Below are positions 59,033-64,000 of a stretch of DNA of 64,000 nt, piece after piece. Numbering within the stretch: the first letter of the stretch is position 1; the number at the start of each line of letters is the position of its first letter. The stretch covers positions 1-64,000 of the forward strand of contig VGVQ01000010.1 in NCBI GenBank assembly GCA_016874005.1. The letters run 5' to 3'. Under the pieces are notes generated by a model. It searched no databases, was not told the DNA's origin, and saw nothing but the letters and a program-made list of their open reading frames with translations. This DNA comes from Gemmatimonadota bacterium (GTDB taxonomy: Bacteria; Gemmatimonadota; Gemmatimonadetes; Gemmatimonadales; GWC2-71-9). The translations under genes were made by a program, and so were the position numbers.

Positions 59033-59634
59033 GTTCGGACCGGCCAGCCACGTTCGAGCTTCGAGGCTTGTCGGTGACCGTGTCCAACAGCCGGCCCGAC
59101 ATCGCCACCGACCAGGTCATCGGTCGGCTGACGGCTGCCCTCGACCTGATTCGGGAGTTTGCCCCCCACCGCTGGCGACGCCTCCGGCGCGACCTCTCGG
59201 GTATCGTCGTGCAGCGCTTCCCCTGCCGGGCAGCGTACTTCCCGGATGCTCGGGCCTGCCTGATCGAGTTGACCTTCCTCGCTCACCCCCAAATCAACGC
59301 CGCCCAAGTCGCCGCGTCGATCATTCACGAATCGATCCATGCCCGAATCCACGCGGCTGGCGTCGTCCGAGCCGAAGCGCTGCACGCTCGCGAGGAACGG
59401 CTCTGCCGGGAAGCCGAGCTGGAGTTTGGTCGGGTTGTCCCGGGTGGGGAGCCGGTTGTGGCGCGGGCGCTCGAGTCGTTGTCGCTGGCCGACGACGATG
59501 TGGCCCCGACCATCGACTGGGGCGAGGCGGTTCGGCGAGTCGAAGCCGCCGACCAGATCGCCACCGAGGGTCTCGGCATCGAACCTGCAAATCGGCTCGA
59601 GGGCAACGAACCGGAATCGGCCGACCACCAATGA
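59029..59634 (+). CDS. Putative HExxH zinc metalloprotein coupled to a small membrane protein
   Basis: This 201-aa protein contains IIHESIHARIH (HExxH with a third His four residues on) near residue 103, followed by a Glu-rich helix (HAREERLCREAELEFG) that could supply the third zinc ligand, the gluzincin-like pattern. There is no signal peptide. The N-terminal part (FELRGLSVTVSNSRPDIAT) is beta-rich. The GTG start overlaps the stop of the three-TM protein, suggesting joint expression at the membrane. The family and substrate are unknown; peptidase activity is inferred only from the motif. Confidence 0.6.
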   Translation: MSSDRPATFELRGLSVTVSNSRPDIATDQVIGRLTAALDLIREFAPHRWRRLRRDLSGIVVQRFPCRAAYFPDARACLIELTFLAHPQINAAQVAASIIHESIHARIHAAGVVRAEALHAREERLCREAELEFGRVVPGGEPVVARALESLSLADDDVAPTIDWGEAVRRVEAADQIATEGLGIEPANRLEGNEPESADHQ

Positions 59635-59677
59635 CACCACCCCAGCAGAGCGGCCCGCCGGGCTGCGGTTGGGACCC

Positions 59678-60082
59678 GTGGTCTCGACCCGACACCTCGG
59701 GCCCACCTTGGTCGACCTGGCCAGAGTGCAGTCGGCAAGGGCCCTCTCCGGGTTATCGTTGCGGACCTTCTGGACGGACCCCTCGGCATTAGACACCGCA
59801 GTGGCCGGGGTCCACGAAGGGGTCAACGAAGTATCGGAGTCGCAAATCACCGGCGGCAACGCGATCGCCTCGATCGACACCGGGTATTACTACATCCGAA
59901 CCGGTCGGGGCCACGAGTTGCTCTTCCGGTTGTCCGATCTCGGCCAAGAACGGAACCTGGCAGCCGACTCCGGCACAGCGGACGTCACGGCTCGGATTCG
60001 CGCGGCCCTCGGTCGCTTCGGGCCGGATTGGACCCCGTTCGGGCCAAGCCAATCCGCACCGGCGGGAGCAAGGACCCCCTAG
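59678..60082 (+). CDS. Hypothetical protein
   Basis: This is an open frame of about 134 codons from GTG 59678, ending TAG, 3 bases before the convergent Nramp gene stop. The middle reads as real protein: SQITGGNAIASIDTGYYYIRTG and HELLFRLSDLG, then ARIRAALGRFGPDWTPFG. There is no signal, TM segment or known domain. The start is uncertain since no binding site is visible and TTG or GTG codons further in are possible. It follows the HExxH gene by 43 bases. Confidence 0.4.
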   Translation: MVSTRHLGPTLVDLARVQSARALSGLSLRTFWTDPSALDTAVAGVHEGVNEVSESQITGGNAIASIDTGYYYIRTGRGHELLFRLSDLGQERNLAADSGTADVTARIRAALGRFGPDWTPFGPSQSAPAGARTP

Positions 60083-60084
60083 GG

Positions 60085-61266
60085 TTACGGCGGCGAGAGA
60101 AGGCCGACGATGCTGCGTACACCCAAGCCGGCCATGGCAAGGGCCACGACCACCCCTCCGAGATGAAGCCAACGGGGAACCCGAGCTTGCTCCCGCCACG
60201 GCTCCCGGCGGGCCGCCACCAGCATCGCGCCGAGTCCCACCGGCAGAATCAGGCCGTTGATCGCTCCCACGAAGACCAGGATCTGCACCGGCCGTCCGAC
60301 GAGCAGGAATATCGCCGCCGAAAACGCGATGAACGACACCGTCAGGGCCGAGCGCCTCGTCTCCCATCCCGACCTGACCGTCTGGAGGAATGACACCGAG
60401 GTGTAGGCGGAGCCGACGATCGAGGTGACCGCGGCGGCCCACATGACCACCCCGAAGAACCGGTAACCGAGGTTGCCGGCCGCCGCCTGGAATACCGAGG
60501 CCGGTGGGTTCGCCGGATCGATCGCGGTGCCGCCGGCGACCACGCCGAGGGCGCCGAGAAACAGCACCACCCGCATCAGGCTGGCCACCCCGATTCCGAG
60601 GATCGCCGATCGGGTCGCTTGCCCGAGCGCGGCCGGACCGACCAAGCCGGCGTCGATGAGGCGATGGGCCCCCGCGAAGGTGATGTAGCCGCCCACCGTT
60701 CCGCCGACGATGGTCACGATCGCGAGAGGGTCGACCGCGGTCGGCGCGACGGTCCGGATGATCGCTTCGCCGACGGGCGGGGCGGCGGCGATGGCCACGT
60801 AGACCGCGACGATGACCATGACCGCACCGAGCACCTGGGCAAACCGATCCATAGCCCGGCCGGCGTCCCTGACGAGGAACACGCCCACCCCAACGACGGC
60901 GCTGACCCCCGCTCCGATACGGGCATCGAGGCCGAAGAGCACATTGAGCCCGAGCCCCGCGCCGGCAACGTTGCCGATATTGAACGCCAACCCCCCAATG
61001 GCCACCAGCCCGCTCAAGAGGTGGCCAAGTCCCGGGACGACCGCATTGGCAACCTGGCTGGCCCGCTGGCCGGAGCCCACCAGGACCCGCCAGATCAAGA
61101 GTTGGGCGCCAAGATCGAAGAGCACCGAGACCAGAATCGCGAAACCGAAGCTGGCGCCCAGCTGCGAGGTGAACACCGCGGTTTGGGTCAGGAAACCCGG
61201 GCCGATGGCTGAGGTAGCCATCAGGAACGCCGCGCCAACGAGCGCGCTTCCTCTGCCCTTACTCAT
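60085..61266 (-). CDS. Nramp-fold transporter lacking canonical metal ligands
   Basis: This 393-aa, about 11-TM protein of the Nramp (SLC11) superfamily begins FLMATSAIGPGFLTQTAVFTS, where the Mn/Fe transporter motif DPGN in TM1 is replaced by GPGF. In TM6 the usual A-x-x-MPH is not found (GGTVGGYITFAGAHRLI). Both ligand sets are thus missing, as in the YcsG-like branch, so a substrate other than Mn2+/Fe2+ is likely. Other segments (GGLAFNIGNVAGAGLGLNVLFG) are typical. It is divergent from the FNR gene with only 35 bases between starts. Confidence 0.8.
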   Translation of the reverse strand: MSKGRGSALVGAAFLMATSAIGPGFLTQTAVFTSQLGASFGFAILVSVLFDLGAQLLIWRVLVGSGQRASQVANAVVPGLGHLLSGLVAIGGLAFNIGNVAGAGLGLNVLFGLDARIGAGVSAVVGVGVFLVRDAGRAMDRFAQVLGAVMVIVAVYVAIAAAPPVGEAIIRTVAPTAVDPLAIVTIVGGTVGGYITFAGAHRLIDAGLVGPAALGQATRSAILGIGVASLMRVVLFLGALGVVAGGTAIDPANPPASVFQAAAGNLGYRFFGVVMWAAAVTSIVGSAYTSVSFLQTVRSGWETRRSALTVSFIAFSAAIFLLVGRPVQILVFVGAINGLILPVGLGAMLVAARREPWREQARVPRWLHLGGVVVALAMAGLGVRSIVGLLSPP

Positions 61267-61288
61267 GGCTCAAGAGAACCATCGGAAG

Positions 61289-61294
61289 TACCTT
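61289..61294 (+). promoter_or_regulatory. Candidate -10 element (TACCTT) 7 bases before the FNR start
   Basis: TACCTT is followed by 7 bases and then ATG 61302, with no Shine-Dalgarno sequence. The spacing would make the FNR transcript leaderless. The whole divergent region is 35 bases long, so the -35 region would have to lie at or inside the start of the Nramp-fold gene. Confidence 0.3.
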
Positions 61295-61301
61295 CCCGGT
61301 C

Positions 61302-62657
61302 ATGCCTGACATCTTGCGAGTCGCGGTGGTCGGCGCCGGTCCCGCCGGTTTCTTTCTCGCCGAGAAGCTCCTCGGCCAGGCGGAAACGCCCTGTGAAATC
61401 GACCTCTACGAACGGCTGCCGGCCCCGTACGGGTTGGTGCGTTTCGGCGTCGCCCCCGATCACGAGAAGATCAAAGCGGTGACCCGAAGTTTCGATAAAG
61501 TGGCGGCACGACCGGGGTTTCGCTACTTCGGCAACGTCGAGGTCGGCGAAACCGTGACCCTCGACGAGCTTCGGCAGCACTACCATGCCTTGGCGTTCGC
61601 CACCGGCGCCCAGTCGGATCGGCGAATGGGGATCCCGGGCGAAGACCTGGCCGGCAGCCATCCGGCCACCGAGTTCGTTGCCTGGTACAATGGCCACCCC
61701 GACTTCCGCGACCGACGGTTCAACCTCGCGGCATCGCGGGTCGCGGTCGTTGGGGTCGGCAACGTCGCCGTGGATGTCGCCCGAATCCTCGCCCGGACCC
61801 CCGCCGAGCTTGGCCGCACCGATGTCGCCGACCACGCCCTCGACGCGCTCGCCGCGAGTGGGGTGCGGGAGGTTTACCTGCTGGGCCGGCGCGGTCCGGC
61901 CCAGGCGGCGTTCACCACGCCCGAAGTCAAGGAACTCGGCGAGATGGAGCAGGCCGATGCCTGTACGATTCCGGCCGAGGTGACGCTCGACCCACTGTCG
62001 GCCGCCCAAGTCGAGCAAGACGACGACGCGACGGTCAAGCGAAAGATCGAGGTGCTTCAGGGCTTCGCGGCGGCTCCATCCGGCAAGCCGAAGCGTTTGA
62101 CGATTCGCTTCCTGGTCTCGCCGATCGCGCTGCTCGACGATGGCACCGGCGCGGTCGGCGGCATTCGGCTCGGCCACAACCGAATCGTGAGCGGCCCCCG
62201 GGGGCTCTCCGCCGAGCCGACCGGCACCACCGAGGACCTCCCGGTCGAGCTGGTATTCCGCTCGGTCGGATACAAGGGGCTTCCGATTGCCGGCCTACCG
62301 TTCGACGAGAAGAGCGGAGTGGTTCCGAACCAAGCGGGCCGAGTGGCCATCCCCGGCATCTATGTCACCGGCTGGATCAAGCGAGGCCCGAGCGGGGTCA
62401 TCGGCACCAACAAGCCGGACGCGGCCGAGACGGCACAGTGTATTCTCGACGACTTTCGAGCTGGCCGGCTCCTCCCGCCGCCCAGCAGCGCCGCCCAAAT
62501 CATCGAGACGACGCTCCGAACTCGCCAGGCCGACGTGGTGACCTGGGCCGATTGGACCGCGATCAATGCGACCGAAACAACTCGTGGCAAGGCCGCCGGC
62601 CGGCCCCGGGTGAAATGCACCTCGGTTTCCGAAATGCTCGCCGCGAGGACGCCATGA
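61302..62657 (+). CDS. Adrenodoxin-reductase-like ferredoxin-NADP+ reductase (FprA type)
   Basis: This 451-aa flavoprotein has an FAD site VAVVGAGPAGFFLAEKLL at the N-terminus, LPAPYGLVRFGVAPDHEKIK (the family hallmark), an NADPH site VAVVGVGNVAVDVARIL, YLLGRRGPAQAAFTTPEVKEL and GWIKRGPSGVIGTNKPDA near the C-terminus. It transfers electrons between NADPH and ferredoxins, for P450s or other ferredoxin-dependent enzymes; no ferredoxin or P450 gene is present in the window. It overlaps the serine hydrolase gene downstream by 4 bases (ATGA). Confidence 0.92.
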   Translation: MPDILRVAVVGAGPAGFFLAEKLLGQAETPCEIDLYERLPAPYGLVRFGVAPDHEKIKAVTRSFDKVAARPGFRYFGNVEVGETVTLDELRQHYHALAFATGAQSDRRMGIPGEDLAGSHPATEFVAWYNGHPDFRDRRFNLAASRVAVVGVGNVAVDVARILARTPAELGRTDVADHALDALAASGVREVYLLGRRGPAQAAFTTPEVKELGEMEQADACTIPAEVTLDPLSAAQVEQDDDATVKRKIEVLQGFAAAPSGKPKRLTIRFLVSPIALLDDGTGAVGGIRLGHNRIVSGPRGLSAEPTGTTEDLPVELVFRSVGYKGLPIAGLPFDEKSGVVPNQAGRVAIPGIYVTGWIKRGPSGVIGTNKPDAAETAQCILDDFRAGRLLPPPSSAAQIIETTLRTRQADVVTWADWTAINATETTRGKAAGRPRVKCTSVSEMLAARTP

Positions 62658-63928
62658 CCGGATCGACCAGATGGGCCCTTCCGCTGCTCGCCGTCGTTGC
62701 CGCCGGGACGCCGGTCGGGGCCCAGGAACCGTCCCTCACCTTCTCACCCCGGCGGCTGGCCCGGATCGATTCGGCGATGCAGGCCTACGTCGATCAGGGG
62801 CAGATCGCCGGCGCGGTGACGCTGGTGCTCCGCAACGGTCGGGTGGCCCATCGCGGCGTCTACGGCTGGGCCGACAAGACCACCGGCGCCCGAATGACGG
62901 CGGAGGCGATTTTTCGAATCGCCTCGCAGACCAAGGCAATCACCAGCGTGGCCGCGATGATCTTGGTCGAGGAGGGGCGCCTTGGCCTCGGCGACCCGAT
63001 CGCCCGGTGGCTTCCGAGCTATGCGGCCGCGACGGTCGCTACCCGGTCCGACACCGGCTGGGCCCTGGTGCCGGTTCGGCGGCCGATCACCGTCAGGGAC
63101 CTGCTGACCCACACGGCCGGGATCTCCTACGGCACCAGTCCCCAACTCGCCGAACGGTACCGGTCCCAGGGACTCGGCCCCGCCGCTGGCTTTGGCTGGT
63201 ACACCGCCGACAAGGACGAGCCGATCTGCGAAACCATGGATCGCCTGGGGACTTTGCCCTTCCAGGCCCAGCCGGGCGAAGGGTACGTCTATGGTTATGG
63301 CACCGACATCCTCGGCTGTCTGGTCGAACGGGTTTCCGGGCATCCCCTCGATCGGTTCGTCGCCGACCGGATCACCGGCCCGCTGGGGATGAGCGATACC
63401 CACTTCTTCCTCCCGCCCGAGAAGGCGGCCCGTCTCACCGCCGTCCATCGGCGCGACTCGGCCGGCGCGATCGTCAAGGCGCCCGACGGCGCCCGCGGGC
63501 AGGGCCATTACCTCGAGGGTCCCCGGAAGAGCTTTGCCGGCGGGGCCGGGCTGTTGTCGACCGCCAAAGACTACGCCCGCTTCCTGGAAATGCTCCGGCG
63601 AGGCGGCGAACTCGATGGCGTCAGGATTCTGTCGCCCACGACCGTGGAGTTGATGACCAGCAACCAGGTGGGGACGCTGTTCGGGACGGACGGGCTCGCT
63701 TTTGGACTCGGCTTCCAGGTGGCCTTGCGGCCGGGAGCGGGCGGGAGCCCGGAGTCGCTCGGGACGTTCGGGTGGGGTGGCGCGTACCAAACCGACTATG
63801 CCGTCGACCCCGGGGCGGGGCTGGTGATCGTGCTGATGACGCAGCACCTGCCTAACGTGCCACTGGACGTCCGAAGCCGGTTCACCAACCTCGTTTACCA
63901 GGCGTTGGTCCCGGGCCGAACCCCTTAA
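62654..63928 (+). CDS. Secreted beta-lactamase-fold serine hydrolase
   Basis: This 424-aa protein has a signal peptide (ALPLLAVVAAGTPVGAQ) and a class C beta-lactamase-type domain without long extension. SQTK (Ser91-Lys94) is the nucleophile motif, the second motif is a variant YGYGTD instead of YSN, and FGWGGAYQTDY is the HxG-like third motif, lacking the His. The family with YGT in this place includes esterases (EstB-like). It is translationally coupled to the FNR gene. It is convergent with a gene running off the right end (stop codons overlap at 63925-63928). Confidence 0.83.
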   Translation: MTGSTRWALPLLAVVAAGTPVGAQEPSLTFSPRRLARIDSAMQAYVDQGQIAGAVTLVLRNGRVAHRGVYGWADKTTGARMTAEAIFRIASQTKAITSVAAMILVEEGRLGLGDPIARWLPSYAAATVATRSDTGWALVPVRRPITVRDLLTHTAGISYGTSPQLAERYRSQGLGPAAGFGWYTADKDEPICETMDRLGTLPFQAQPGEGYVYGYGTDILGCLVERVSGHPLDRFVADRITGPLGMSDTHFFLPPEKAARLTAVHRRDSAGAIVKAPDGARGQGHYLEGPRKSFAGGAGLLSTAKDYARFLEMLRRGGELDGVRILSPTTVELMTSNQVGTLFGTDGLAFGLGFQVALRPGAGGSPESLGTFGWGGAYQTDYAVDPGAGLVIVLMTQHLPNVPLDVRSRFTNLVYQALVPGRTP

Positions 63929-64000
63929 TCGACTCTGGCCCGGGGCCGCTCGACCCACGACCGGACCTGCCAGTCCCGGCCCCGCTGGACCCAGACGATG
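63925..64000 (-). CDS. C-terminal end of an unidentified protein (partial)
   Basis: The minus-strand frame is open from the window edge and ends in TAA (63925-63927), which overlaps the TAA of the convergent serine hydrolase. The 24 visible codons read as protein with Trp and Arg (IVWVQRGRDW, QVRSWVERP), unlike random high-GC reading, so a real gene end is likely. No family can be assigned from so short a tail. Confidence 0.35.
   Translation of the reverse strand, partial: IVWVQRGRDWQVRSWVERPRARVD

Noticed and set aside
1-64000. tRNA, rRNA, CRISPR, IS elements, phage or toxin-antitoxin genes
   Set aside because: Looked for characteristic motifs, repeats and gene types on both strands; none was found that could be supported.

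Overview
The window is high-GC DNA, densely packed with genes on both strands, from a Gram-negative heterotroph. The closest fit is Gemmatimonadota (inference). The reasons are two CBM9/DUF5916 outer-membrane proteins, several serine-beta-lactamase-fold hydrolases, a beta-propeller/amidohydrolase fusion, M28 and S9 peptidases, MacB-type permeases, a TonB receptor with a DUF4249 lipoprotein, and a very high share of proteins with Sec, Tat or lipoprotein signals. No rRNA, tRNA, CRISPR array, IS element or prophage gene was recognised. Most predicted products are secreted or envelope enzymes and small-molecule catabolic enzymes.

Layout. 0-5.2 kb: a partial gene end, a broken ORF, an AstE/AspA-like deacylase, an NTF2-like protein, and a minus-strand operon (SUMF1-fold protein, Tat-exported Gfo/Idh oxidoreductase, Hyi-like TIM barrel). 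5.2-13.2 kb: plus-strand ApbE, DUF5916 protein, lipoprotein serine hydrolase, exported SDR and a GCPII-like M28 peptidase. 13.2-21.4 kb: a catabolic island with enoyl-CoA hydratase, alpha/beta hydrolase and two convergent operons. One is aminotransferase-TIM barrel-tartrate/isopropylmalate-type dehydrogenase; the other is aminotransferase-BKACE. They meet at one shared CTAG stop. 21.5-27.6 kb: esterase, small protein, M28 peptidase, two MacB-like permeases without an ATPase. 27.6-32.1 kb: minus-strand M20 amidohydrolase, DUF3311 protein and SSS symporter joined by 4-base overlaps, plus a serine hydrolase. 32.2-40.4 kb: MBL hydrolase, AtoE-type transporter, Tat phosphoesterase, CFA-like methyltransferase, GNAT and a 1143-aa propeller/amidohydrolase. 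40.4-50.5 kb: a frameshifted membrane-anchored gene, serine hydrolase, prolyl oligopeptidase, an aldo/keto reductase-RidA fusion, an amidohydrolase, the second DUF5916 protein and a TfoX-like protein. 50.6-55.7 kb: TonB receptor, DUF4249 lipoprotein and a multicopper oxidase whose copper motifs are in permuted order. 56-64 kb: methyltransferase, MFS exporter, DUF6265 protein, a membrane/HExxH pair, an Nramp-fold transporter lacking metal ligands, an adrenodoxin-reductase-like FNR and a fourth serine hydrolase.

Most promising for follow-up: (i) the permuted four-domain multicopper oxidase next to the TonB/DUF4249 pair; (ii) the aminotransferase/BKACE locus, which could form a beta-amino-acid or beta-hydroxy-acid cleavage route; (iii) the octamer CGTTAGGC, counted by eye 14 times in 64 kb and placed irrespective of frame and strand; (iv) the AKR-RidA fusion, whose Rid half has lost the usual catalytic Arg.
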